A stretch of DNA of 32,780 nt, from positions 1 to 32,780 of the forward strand of contig JADDQY010000006.1 in the NCBI GenBank assembly GCA_016781135.1, written 5' to 3'. Below the pieces are notes generated by a model. The model did no database searches and was not told the DNA's origin. It was given only the letters and a program-made list of their open reading frames with translations. The translations under genes were made by a program, and so were the position numbers. Positions 7,539-14,612 of this stretch are shown one piece after another. Numbering within the stretch: position 1 is the first letter of the stretch; each line of letters opens with the position of its first letter. The DNA is from Actinomycetota bacterium. Its GTDB lineage: Bacteria > Actinomycetota > Acidimicrobiia > Acidimicrobiales > CADCSY01.

Positions 7539-8876
7539 ATGGCCGCCCCCTCCGCCCACGCCCACGCCCACGGCCCCGCCGCTGGATCGGCCTCACCCCG
7601 GGCCCGCCGGCTCCTGGTCGTGCTGGTGGTGCCGTTCCTGGTCGCAACCGCCGTCGGCGTGATCGCCCTGTGGCCGGGGAGCGATGGCGGGGCGTTGGTA
7701 CCGACGCTGGGCGCACCGCTGGAGCAGTTCGACGCCGAGGTCGTGTCGGTCGAGCGGGGACCGTGCACCGGCACGCCACCCGACGCCGGGGTACGTTGCT
7801 CCCGCTCGCAAGCGATGCTGCTGGAAGGGCCCGACGAGGGCGAGGTGGTCGACCTTCAGGAGCAGTCCGACGTCAACGCCGCCCTGCGGCTCGAACGCGG
7901 CGACACCATCGTCCTCGGCTACTTCCCCGACGCCGGAGCCGGCTTCGAGTACAGCTTCGCCGACCGGGAGCGCCGCTCGCCGCTGTTGTTGCTGACGGGG
8001 TTCTTCGTGGTGGCGGTCGTGGGTCTCGGCCGCTGGAAGGGCGTGCGGGCCCTGCTCGGGTTGGTGGTGAGCCTCGTGGTGCTCACCACCTTCGTGCTCC
8101 CTGCCATCCTCGGCGGGTCCAACCCCCTCGCCGTGGCCCTGGTCGGTTCGGCGGTCATTGCCACCTTCGCCCTGTACCTCGCCCACGGCCTCAACGCCTG
8201 GACCACTATCGCCCTGATCGGCACGCTCGCCAGCTTGGCCCTGGTGGGGCTGTTGGCGTCGGTGTTCGTCGACGCCGCCCAGTTCAGTGGGCTGGCCGAC
8301 GAAGAGGCGTCGTTCCTCCAGGTCACCGCCGGCCAGGTCGACCTGCGGGGCCTGCTGCTCGGCGGCATCGTGATCGGCGCCCTCGGCGTGCTCGATGACG
8401 TCACCATCACCCAGGTGTCGGCGGTCTGGGAGCTGCAGGGGGCCAAGCCCGACTACGGGCGCTGGAACCTCTACCGGGCGGCCCTGCGCATCGGCCGCGA
8501 CCACATCGCCTCCACCGTCAACACCCTCGTCCTGGCCTACGCCGGTGCGTCGCTGCCACTGTTCCTGCTCTTCACCCAGGCCGATCAGAGCCTGGGGGAC
8601 GTCGTCAACGGTGAGTCCGTGGCCGTCGAGGTCGTCCGGGCCCTGGCCGGCAGCATCGGCCTGGTGGCGTCGGTACCCCTCACCACCGCCCTCGCCGTCT
8701 TCGTCGCCGGCACCGTGTCGCCCCCCGCCGCCGCTTCGACGTCGTCGCCCGTGCCCGCGCCCACGCCGGCGACGGACGACACGACCGACGGCCAGGGCGT
8801 CGATGCCATCCCCGCTGACCCCCGCCGCTACCGCTCCCGGCGAGAGGAGCGCTTCTGGGAGGGCGCCGACCAGTAG
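7539..8876 (+). CDS. YibE/F family membrane protein
   Basis: About 445 residues. After a histidine/alanine-rich start there is one membrane segment (LLVVLVVPFLVATAVGVIAL), an extracytoplasmic domain of about 110 residues with two cysteines, then six or more membrane segments. The family motif region contains GVLDDVTITQVSAVWEL and IGRDHIASTVNTLVLAYAGASLPL. The C-terminus is a charged cytoplasmic tail. YibE/F proteins are multispanning proteins of unknown transport function. In-frame upstream starts exist at 7485 (GTG) and 7521 (ATG); the ATG at 7539 is preferred for its GAGG and for placing the first helix near the N-terminus. Confidence 0.85.
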   Translation: MAAPSAHAHAHGPAAGSASPRARRLLVVLVVPFLVATAVGVIALWPGSDGGALVPTLGAPLEQFDAEVVSVERGPCTGTPPDAGVRCSRSQAMLLEGPDEGEVVDLQEQSDVNAALRLERGDTIVLGYFPDAGAGFEYSFADRERRSPLLLLTGFFVVAVVGLGRWKGVRALLGLVVSLVVLTTFVLPAILGGSNPLAVALVGSAVIATFALYLAHGLNAWTTIALIGTLASLALVGLLASVFVDAAQFSGLADEEASFLQVTAGQVDLRGLLLGGIVIGALGVLDDVTITQVSAVWELQGAKPDYGRWNLYRAALRIGRDHIASTVNTLVLAYAGASLPLFLLFTQADQSLGDVVNGESVAVEVVRALAGSIGLVASVPLTTALAVFVAGTVSPPAAASTSSPVPAPTPATDDTTDGQGVDAIPADPRRYRSRREERFWEGADQ

Positions 8877-8900
8877 CGCACCGCTCGCCGAAGCAGAGGG

Positions 8901-9338
8901 CTAGCGACCGGTCGAGCCGAACCCCCCGGCGCCGCGCGTGGACCCGGGGAGGGTGGCAACGGGAGTGAAGGCGAGGTGCGCCACCTGTTGCACGACGAGC
9001 TGGGCGATGCGGTCGCCCCGGCGTACCTGGTAGTCGTGGGCCGGGTCGGTGTTGACGAGCAGGACGCGCAACTCGTCGCGGTAGCCGGCGTCGATGAGCC
9101 CCGGAGCGTTGAGACAGGTGATGCCGTGGCGCAGGGCCAACCCGCTGCGGGGCAGCACCAGCCCCGCCCAGCCGTCGGGCAGCGCCAAGGCCAGCCCGGT
9201 GGGCACCAGCGCCCGGCCTCCTCGGGCCCCGAGCAGCGCGCTCTCCCGAGCCAGGAGATCGGCGCCGGCATCGCCGGGGCGGGCGTAGGCCGGTAGCGGC
9301 AGCTCGGGGTCGAGGCGCACCACGGGGACCTCCAGCAC
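8901..9338 (-). CDS. dut: dUTP diphosphatase
   Basis: A 145-residue homotrimeric-type dUTPase that hydrolyses dUTP to dUMP and pyrophosphate. All five motifs are visible in order: DAGADL, PRSGLALRHG, LNAPGLIDAGYRDELRV with the catalytic Asp, RGDRIAQLVV, and the C-terminal RGAGGFGSTG that closes over the substrate. The GTG start lies exactly six bases after TAGGCT on the minus strand, consistent with a leaderless transcript. Confidence 0.95.
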   Translation of the reverse strand: MLEVPVVRLDPELPLPAYARPGDAGADLLARESALLGARGGRALVPTGLALALPDGWAGLVLPRSGLALRHGITCLNAPGLIDAGYRDELRVLLVNTDPAHDYQVRRGDRIAQLVVQQVAHLAFTPVATLPGSTRGAGGFGSTGR

Positions 9339-9344
9339 CGACGC

Positions 9345-9350
9345 AGCCTA
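9345..9350 (-). promoter_or_regulatory. Predicted -10 hexamer of leaderless dut
   Basis: TAGGCT on the minus strand is followed by six bases and then the dut GTG codon. In actinobacteria a TANNNT placed 6-9 bases before the start codon is the usual sign of a leaderless mRNA. No Shine-Dalgarno is seen. Confidence 0.5.
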
Positions 9351-9483
9351 GGAGGCGGGTCACTCACCGGTCGGCAGAAGCACGATCCAGCGGTGGAATG
9401 CCAGGGCTGGACCACACCGTGCTGGCCTGCTGGCGGCCCGGGACAGCGCCGGCCGGCATCGGGGCGAGATGGTCGACCCCCAT

Positions 9484-9489
9484 TAGGAT
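9484..9489 (+). promoter_or_regulatory. Predicted -10 hexamer of leaderless orn
   Basis: TAGGAT is followed by six bases and then the orn ATG at 9496, so transcription would begin at or next to the start codon. The intervening CAGGCG leaves no room for a 5' leader. Confidence 0.5.
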
Positions 9490-9495
9490 CAGGCG

Positions 9496-10065
9496 ATGTT
9501 GGTGTGGATGGACCTCGAGATGACGGGGCTCGATCCCGGTCGCCACGCCATCGTCGAGATCGCTACCCTCGTCACCGACGACGAGCTCGAGGTGGTGGCC
9601 GAGGGCCCCGACCTGGTAATCCACCAGCCCCCTGAGGTGCTGAAGGCCATGGACGACACCGTGCGCGACATGCACACCCGTAGCGGGCTGCTCGCCGCCA
9701 TCGAGGGCTCCACCACCACGTTGGCAGACGCAGGCAGAGCCACGCTGGCGTTCCTCGTGGAGCACGTCCCCGAGGCCGGCACCGTCCCGTTGTGTGGCAA
9801 CTCGATCGGGACCGATCGCCGCTTCCTCGCCGCCTACCTGCCCGAGATCGAGGACCACCTCCACTACCGCTCGGTCGACGTGTCGACGCTGAAGGAGCTG
9901 GCTCGGCGCTGGTACCCCGGCCTGCTCGACGCCGCCCCCCGCAAAGCCGGCGGCCACCGCGCCCTCGACGACGTGCGCGAAAGCGTGGCCGAGATGCGCT
10001 TCTATCGGGAGGCCATGTTCAAGCCGCCCCCCGACGCGTCGGCACCCCCCGCCCCTTCCACCTGA
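9496..10065 (+). CDS. orn: Oligoribonuclease
   Basis: A 189-residue DEDDh 3'-5' exonuclease that degrades two- to five-base RNA and linear dinucleotides from c-di-GMP turnover. Exo I is WMDLEMTGLDP with the catalytic Asp and Glu, Exo II is GNSIGTDRRF, and Exo III is HRALDD with the catalytic His and Asp. The tail after residue about 175 is proline/alanine-rich and overlaps the convergent glycosyltransferase gene by 47 bases. Confidence 0.95.
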   Translation: MLVWMDLEMTGLDPGRHAIVEIATLVTDDELEVVAEGPDLVIHQPPEVLKAMDDTVRDMHTRSGLLAAIEGSTTTLADAGRATLAFLVEHVPEAGTVPLCGNSIGTDRRFLAAYLPEIEDHLHYRSVDVSTLKELARRWYPGLLDAAPRKAGGHRALDDVRESVAEMRFYREAMFKPPPDASAPPAPST

Positions 10066-11098
10066 CCTCCCGGCGAGCGAACGTCAACCACAGCGACCGG
10101 GCGAACACGGCCAGGAAGAACGCCAGCGGCACCACGTACGCCAGCGCGGTGATCGAGCCGAACCCGCCGGTGCGGTGCAGGTGCACGACCAGCTGCCCGG
10201 CGACGGCCAGGTAGCACATCGCCGCCAGGACCGGGTCGGCGGGGGCGAGAGCGGCGGGGGCACTGAGGGCGGCGATCCACGCGCTGATGGCCACGACCGT
10301 GAGCGGGCGGATCGAGGAGGCGGCGGCGGCGAAGTTCTTCGAGAACCCCTCCACCACCTGGCCGATCCCCCGCGGGTACATCCGGAAGCGAATCGTCCCC
10401 CGCCCGCCGCGGAGGGCCACGGGTAGGCCGGCGGCTCGGTAGCGCGAGGCCAGGGCCAGGTCGTCGAGCACCTCCCCTCGGACCCCAGCGTGGCCCCCGC
10501 TGGCGCGGTAGTCGCCTGCGGTGGTCACCAGGCACGGACCGAACGCCCCCACCGAGCGCCGGGGACCGAGGGGCGTGAAGGCGGAGGTGCCCATCAGCGC
10601 CACCACGTTGAACAGGGCCGCCAGCCGCTCGTGGGGTCGAGCAACGTCGTGCCAGGGCTGGACCGAGTACAGCCCGCCGGAGTGGCGATGCCCGACGACG
10701 AGGCGGTCGAGGCCCCCGGCCTCGAGGCGGGTGTCGGCGTCGAGGAAGGCGATGACGTCGTTGGTGGCCCGGGCGGCACCGGTGTGGCAGGCCCAGCTCT
10801 TGCCCACCCAGCCGGGAGGAAGCTCCGGGGCGGCCACCACCGTCGCTCCGCCGTCCGCCGCCACGGCGGCGGTGGCGTCGTCGGAGTGGTCGTCGACCAC
10901 GACGACCTCGTCGCCGGGGCGGAGCTGGGGGCGCAGCGAATCGAGCAGCGTCGGCAGCGACGCCTCCTCGTCGCGGGCAGGGATGATGACCGACACGGCC
11001 GGCCGGTCGGTCCGGCGTACCGGCGCCGGGACGGGGATCCGCCACAACAGCCACCAACCGGCTCCCCAGCCGACGAGGAAGGCGAGGGCGTCACCCAC
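10019..11098 (-). CDS. CrtQ-like family 2 glycosyltransferase
   Basis: A 359-residue membrane-associated GT2. One N-terminal helix (about residues 3-20) precedes the GT-A domain, with VSVIIPARDEE, VVVDDHSDD and the metal-binding FLDADTRL. The pattern GWVGKSWACHTGA, SVQPWH, VGAFGPCLVT, YRASGGH, IRFRMYPRG and the final WKGR closely follow staphylococcal CrtQ, which glycosylates a C30 carotenoid acid. Three or four C-terminal membrane helices follow. The GTG start overlaps the end of the thioesterase gene by eight bases, so the two are probably cotranscribed. A lipid or carotenoid acceptor is inferred from similarity only. Confidence 0.82.
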   Translation of the reverse strand: MGDALAFLVGWGAGWWLLWRIPVPAPVRRTDRPAVSVIIPARDEEASLPTLLDSLRPQLRPGDEVVVVDDHSDDATAAVAADGGATVVAAPELPPGWVGKSWACHTGAARATNDVIAFLDADTRLEAGGLDRLVVGHRHSGGLYSVQPWHDVARPHERLAALFNVVALMGTSAFTPLGPRRSVGAFGPCLVTTAGDYRASGGHAGVRGEVLDDLALASRYRAAGLPVALRGGRGTIRFRMYPRGIGQVVEGFSKNFAAAASSIRPLTVVAISAWIAALSAPAALAPADPVLAAMCYLAVAGQLVVHLHRTGGFGSITALAYVVPLAFFLAVFARSLWLTFARREVRWKGRGVPTRRGAA

Positions 11099-11840
11099 GG
11101 GGGCCGGCGGCTACGACCACCGCCGAGGCTCGAACTCGATCTCCGCCGGTCAGCCACAGCCGCAGGGTGGCGTCGTCGCGCTGGCTGCGCAGCTCCACCT
11201 CGTCGCCGGCGTCGACGGGTGCGTGGTACTCGACGTCGGCGGAGCGTGGGATCAGGCGGTGACGGGCGAGCTCGTCCTCGACCGCCATCCACACCACGGC
11301 GTTGTTGACGTGGTCGTAGATGTCGAGATCAGACGCTCGCAGCGGCCACGGTCGGGAGTCGGCAGCGGGCGGCGGAGGGGGGTGGTGGAGACGGGTCGAG
11401 GTGCGGCGGTCGTTGGCCGAGGGCGCGTAGATCGAGCGGAACGGCTCGCCGAGGGGGGCGGGGCGGCCCTGGTGGTCGAGGAAGATCCACACCGCAGCGA
11501 CCTCCACCGCGGCGCTCGGGGAGGTCACCGAGGTTCGCCGTTCCCCCCAGCGGCTCCCCAAGCCGCTGCAGAACGTGGCGACCTCGAGCGGCTCTCCGAG
11601 CCGCGGCCAACCATCCGGCGCCCACACCGACGTGCGGCGCACCACCCAGGGCGACAACGGATCGAGCCCGGAGTCGGCGAGATCGTCGTCGCCGGCGTCT
11701 TGCACCAGGCGGGCGAGGGCGTCGAGGCGCAGCCGGGACCGGGGATCGGTGTCGCCGAAGCGGACCTTGACCCGGGTGGTGAAGCGCCTCCCCTTCCCCG
11801 GGAAGTCGACGAGCTCCACCGGCGCCACCCCGTGTTTCAC
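11091..11840 (-). CDS. Acyl-ACP thioesterase family protein
   Basis: A 249-residue double hot-dog protein. The first half has VRFGDTDPRSRLRLDALARLVQDAGDDD and PWVVRRTSVW; the linker has FRSIYAPSANDRRTSTRL; the second half has ASDLDIYDHVNNAVVWMAVEDEL, the FatA/FatB-like second hot-dog signature. Such enzymes release fatty acids from acyl-ACP. A long open frame continues upstream through the MFS gene, but similarity begins at the GTG at 11840. It is upstream of and overlaps the CrtQ-like gene, suggesting a shared acylated or glycosylated lipid product. Confidence 0.82.
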   Translation of the reverse strand: MKHGVAPVELVDFPGKGRRFTTRVKVRFGDTDPRSRLRLDALARLVQDAGDDDLADSGLDPLSPWVVRRTSVWAPDGWPRLGEPLEVATFCSGLGSRWGERRTSVTSPSAAVEVAAVWIFLDHQGRPAPLGEPFRSIYAPSANDRRTSTRLHHPPPPPAADSRPWPLRASDLDIYDHVNNAVVWMAVEDELARHRLIPRSADVEYHAPVDAGDEVELRSQRDDATLRLWLTGGDRVRASAVVVAAGPRG

Positions 11841-11918
11841 GCCCTCACTGTGGCCGATGGCCGAAAGGGACCGGTAGCCGGCCGGCGTGCCCTCCCCGAT
11901 CGCCGGCTGGTCGGCGCC

Positions 11919-11924
11919 TACGGT
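11919..11924 (+). promoter_or_regulatory. Predicted -10 hexamer of leaderless MFS gene
   Basis: TACGGT is followed by eight bases and then the GTG at 11933. No Shine-Dalgarno is seen. Confidence 0.4.
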
Positions 11925-11932
11925 GGCCCTTC

Positions 11933-13114
11933 GTGGCCCGACGGGTGGATGCCGAGGCCGACCGCCGGCGGCTGGCGCGCTCGGTGGCGCTCGCCGGTGC
12001 CGGTGACGGGGTCGTGGCGGTGGCGCTGCCCCTGCTCGCCGCCGGGTTGACCCGCGACCCGCTGCTGGTCGCCGGGGTGGCCGCCGCCCACCATCTGCCC
12101 TGGGCGGCGCTCGCCGTGCTCGGCTCCGGCGTGCTCGGGGCTGGCGACCAGCGAACCGTCCTCGGGTTGGCGTCCACCCTCCGGGCCGCCACGGTCGCCC
12201 TGGTGGGCGTGGTCGCCCTGGCCGGAGTCGAGACGCTGCTCGTGGTCGCCGCCGCCGCCGTGGTGCTGGGGCTGGGCGAGGCCCTTGCCGGGACGGTCGA
12301 GGCGTCGGCCGATCCGATCGCCAGCGACGGCCTGGCACGCCGGGGGATGGTCGGGCTGGCAGCCGTCGGGCTCCCGTTGGGCGGCCTGCTCTTCGCCGCG
12401 ACGGCGGGCCTCCCGTTCCTCGTCGCCATCGGCATCTTCGCCCTCGCCGCCCTCGGTGCGCTGACGCTGCAGCCCCGGCCGGCAGAGGACACGCCAGCGC
12501 CCGGCGCGGGGCGCACCGGTGTGACCTCCCTCGTTCCGGGCACCGGCGCCGTGACCGCGGTGGCGGCGGTGTCGAACGGTGCGAGCGGCGCCGTGCTCGG
12601 GGTGCTGGTGCTGTTCGCCCTCGACGACCTCGCCGTGGGCCCCCTGGCGTTCTCCCTGGTGCTGATGGCCTTGGCCGGCGCCGCCGCCGCGGGCGCGTCG
12701 CTGGCGCCCACCGTCGGCCAGCTCCTCGGTCTGCGCCGTGGTGCGGCAGCCGCTCTCGTCGCTGCCGGCGTCGGCTACCTCGGCGCCGGCCTCGTGGCCG
12801 ACCCGGCCGATCCACTGGTGGCCGTTGCCGGCCTGGCGGTCGGCGCCGGCGCAGGCATGGCGGCCGCCGTGCTGGTGGACGCCGTGCTGCACCTCGACGC
12901 GCCCATGCGCCGGCGCGACCAGGCGCTGGCCGCCTTCCATGTGAGGGTGTGGGCGGCCGTCCCCGTCGGCGCCCTGGTTGGGGGCGTGGTGGCCCGAAGC
13001 ACCGGGGTGCGCGCCGCCGTGGTGGTCGCGGGGGTTGTGCTCGCCCTCGCCGCCCTGGCCGCCGCCGGGGTCGCTCAGGGCGGGAAGACGCCCGTCGCCG
13101 AGAAAAGCGGTTGA
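11933..13114 (+). CDS. MFS-type transporter
   Basis: A 393-residue, very hydrophobic alanine/valine/leucine-rich protein with about 10-12 predicted membrane helices in two halves, separated near residues 180-205 by a polar loop (PRPAEDTPAPGAGRTG). The short basic N-terminus and the overall layout suit the major facilitator superfamily; no substrate motif is recognised. Its stop codon lies inside the -35 element of the whiB7 promoter. WhiB7 regulons often include MFS drug exporters, so an export role is possible but unproven. Confidence 0.7.
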   Translation: MARRVDAEADRRRLARSVALAGAGDGVVAVALPLLAAGLTRDPLLVAGVAAAHHLPWAALAVLGSGVLGAGDQRTVLGLASTLRAATVALVGVVALAGVETLLVVAAAAVVLGLGEALAGTVEASADPIASDGLARRGMVGLAAVGLPLGGLLFAATAGLPFLVAIGIFALAALGALTLQPRPAEDTPAPGAGRTGVTSLVPGTGAVTAVAAVSNGASGAVLGVLVLFALDDLAVGPLAFSLVLMALAGAAAAGASLAPTVGQLLGLRRGAAAALVAAGVGYLGAGLVADPADPLVAVAGLAVGAGAGMAAAVLVDAVLHLDAPMRRRDQALAAFHVRVWAAVPVGALVGGVVARSTGVRAAVVVAGVVLALAALAAAGVAQGGKTPVAEKSG

Positions 13115-13139
13115 CGGACGGCGGGAAGCGTGGTGCGAT
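13103..13139 (+). promoter_or_regulatory. whiB7 promoter (AT-rich patch, -35 and -10)
   Basis: TTGACG (13111-13116) and TGCGAT (13134-13139) are spaced by 17 bases, with an AAAA patch at 13103-13106 just upstream of the -35. WhiB7 promoters in mycobacteria carry an AT-rich patch in this place, read by the WhiB7 AT-hook, which suggests autoregulation. Transcription would start near 13146. The -10 match is weak. Confidence 0.5.
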
Positions 13140-13197
13140 GCCTGCGGACCTCGCGTCGGACGAGGTCACAGCCGGTCGAGTGGCCCGAGGAGGTGTG

Positions 13198-13446
13198 ATG
13201 AGGTACAGCGACTACACCACTCCGCAATGGAGCACGAACCGTTCGGGCACCGACGTACCCGGGTTCGCTCCGCTCACCGGCCTCGTCTACCGCCGCCCCG
13301 CGCCCGCTGCCCACGCCCATCTCCTCGACGCACCGTGCCGTCTCTGGTCCGGATCCATCGTGACCGAGATTCCCGCCGGCTTCGGGAACGCACCCCGGGC
13401 GATGCTCGCCAAGGGTGCCCCCCGGCTGAGGGAGCCTTCGACCTAG
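13198..13446 (+). CDS. Leader ORF of whiB7 (82 codons)
   Basis: An 82-residue ORF starting MRYSDYTTPQW with a very strong ribosome site: CGAGGAGG ends about five bases before the ATG. An in-frame ATG at 13138 is rejected because it lies in the -10 region and has no ribosome site. The product (serine, proline and alanine rich, ending APRLREPST) matches nothing I recognise and has no signal or membrane segment. It ends 25 bases before a strong terminator that itself precedes whiB7. In mycobacteria and Streptomyces, whiB7/wblC is controlled by a leader ORF and an attenuator, so this ORF is probably the translated sensor. It could also be an independent small protein. Confidence 0.7.
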   Translation: MRYSDYTTPQWSTNRSGTDVPGFAPLTGLVYRRPAPAAHAHLLDAPCRLWSGSIVTEIPAGFGNAPRAMLAKGAPRLREPST

Positions 13447-13483
13447 CCAACCGCCAGCGTCGAAGTTCCACAGGCCGTCGGGG
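13420..13483 (+). promoter_or_regulatory. Candidate antiterminator and leader hairpin of whiB7
   Basis: CCCCGGC at 13420-13426, inside the last codons of the leader ORF, can pair (one G-U) with GTCGGGG at 13477-13483, the left arm of the terminator. The two folds exclude each other. Between them CTTCGAC (13436-13442) and GTCGAAG (13459-13465) form a perfect 7-bp hairpin enclosing the ORF stop codon. A ribosome stalled upstream would leave these segments free; one running to the stop would cover them. Pairings are read directly from the sequence; their role is inferred. Confidence 0.4.
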
Positions 13484-13510
13484 CATCCCGACGGCCTTTC
13501 TTGTTTTTCC
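13472..13510 (+). terminator. Intrinsic terminator / attenuator upstream of whiB7
   Basis: An 11-bp perfect stem (13472-13482 with 13487-13497), tetraloop GCAT and then TTCTTGTTTTT. This is the clearest intrinsic terminator in the window, and one of very few with a T tract. It stands 25 bases after the leader ORF and about 43 bases before whiB7, so it would stop whiB7 transcription unless disrupted. Confidence 0.88.
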
Positions 13511-13552
13511 CTTGGATCTTCGAGCTTCCCCCCCTCAGGAAGGAAACGAACC

Positions 13553-13897
13553 ATGGTCACCGAGGCGCCCATCGACGAACACCTCATCGAAGACGTGACT
13601 GCCCGGGCCGCCTGCAACGACGGCACCGGATCGCTCCTCGAGCTGTTCTTCTCCGAGGACCTCCACGACATCGCCAGGGCCAAGCACCTGTGCTCGTCGT
13701 GCCCGGTGCGCCTGTGGTGCCTCCAAGGGGCGCTGCAGCGAGCCGAGCCGTGTGGCGTGTGGGGAGGCGAGCTGTTCGAGAACGGGCGGATCGCTCACAA
13801 GCGCCGTCGGGGTCGACCTCCGAAGTACCGCCCGGCCGAGATCGTGGTCATCGACGGTGTCGACGTGGTGGTGGTCCCGGAGATCCGCTCGGCCTGA
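13553..13897 (+). CDS. whiB7: WhiB7-type transcriptional regulator
   Basis: A 114-residue WhiB-family iron-sulfur protein. The four cluster cysteines are Cys21, Cys47, Cys50 (LCSSCPV) and Cys56. The turn motif GVWGGE (68-73) follows ALQRAEPC, and an AT-hook RGRPPK (86-91) follows KRR, the combination that marks WhiB7 among WhiB subclasses. Unlike mycobacterial WhiB7, about 20 residues (YRPAEIVVIDGVDVVVVPE) continue after the AT-hook. WhiB7 binds the primary sigma factor and switches on intrinsic antibiotic-resistance genes when translation is inhibited. The leader with ORF and terminator supports the assignment. Confidence 0.88.
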   Translation: MVTEAPIDEHLIEDVTARAACNDGTGSLLELFFSEDLHDIARAKHLCSSCPVRLWCLQGALQRAEPCGVWGGELFENGRIAHKRRRGRPPKYRPAEIVVIDGVDVVVVPEIRSA

Positions 13898-13916
13898 CCC
13901 GCCGGAGGCGGAGGCG

Positions 13917-14612
13917 ATGACGGAGCTACGTTGGGGCCCCATGGCCACCCCGCCTGACACCGAAGTGTCCCTGCCACCGGCGCCGCCTTCGCCGGGTTCG
14001 CCGACGCTCATCCGCCGCGGTCGCCATCCGCTGGTGCTCGGGACCGTCGCCGCCGTGGTGGCCCTGGCCGCGGCCATGGCCGTGGCCGCCGTGCTGGCGC
14101 CGTCGCCCGGTGCCGGCGGCCAGCCCACGCCGGAGATCGAGCTCCGCTTCTCGGGGGACGACCAGGACCCCGCGCCCCCTCCTTTGGTGGGCGGTGACCC
14201 CACCGGCCAGCCCCTCCCCGCAGGGAACTTCAGCATGCTCGAGGGAGGCCTGGGGTCCTTCGCCGACTACCGGGGAACCCCCCTGGTGATCAACTTCTTC
14301 GCCTCGTGGTGTCCGCCGTGCGTGGCCGAGATGCCGGCGTTCGAGTCGGTGCACCAAGAGCTCGGTGGCGGCGTGGGCTTCCTCGGGGTGAACCTGCGCG
14401 ACTCGGTCGGCAACGCCACCGAGCTGGTCGAGCGCACCGGCGTGAGCTACGACATCGCGCGCGACCCGGCCGGGGAGCTCGCCCAAGCTCTCGGGGTGGT
14501 GGCCATGCCCTCCACGGTGTTCGTGTCGGCCGAGGGCGTTGTCCTGGGCACCCACGCCGGCGAGGTGTCAGCCGATCAGCTGCACCAGAAGGTCGAGGAG
14601 CTTCTGCGGTGA
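13917..14612 (+). CDS. TlpA-like membrane-anchored thiol-disulfide protein
   Basis: A 231-residue protein with a cytoplasmic proline-rich N-terminus, one membrane helix at about residues 38-62, an acidic/proline linker and an extracytoplasmic thioredoxin domain. The active site is ASWCPPC (near 127-133), followed by MPAFESV and the cis-proline motif AMPSTVFV. The ATG at 13917 has GGAGG nine bases upstream. A second candidate, the ATG at 13941, sits eight bases after TACGTT and could be a leaderless start. The stop overlaps the ccdA start in GTGA, and the pair likely delivers electrons for cytochrome c maturation or other outer-face thiols. Confidence 0.88.
   Translation: MTELRWGPMATPPDTEVSLPPAPPSPGSPTLIRRGRHPLVLGTVAAVVALAAAMAVAAVLAPSPGAGGQPTPEIELRFSGDDQDPAPPPLVGGDPTGQPLPAGNFSMLEGGLGSFADYRGTPLVINFFASWCPPCVAEMPAFESVHQELGGGVGFLGVNLRDSVGNATELVERTGVSYDIARDPAGELAQALGVVAMPSTVFVSAEGVVLGTHAGEVSADQLHQKVEELLR

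Noticed and set aside
11841..13169. Extension of the thioesterase frame upstream through the MFS gene
   Set aside because: Arg/Pro-rich nonsense; similarity to thioesterases begins only at 11840.
13138..13197. Earlier in-frame ATG for the whiB7 leader ORF
   Set aside because: It lies in the predicted -10 region without a ribosome site; the ATG at 13198 has a strong one.
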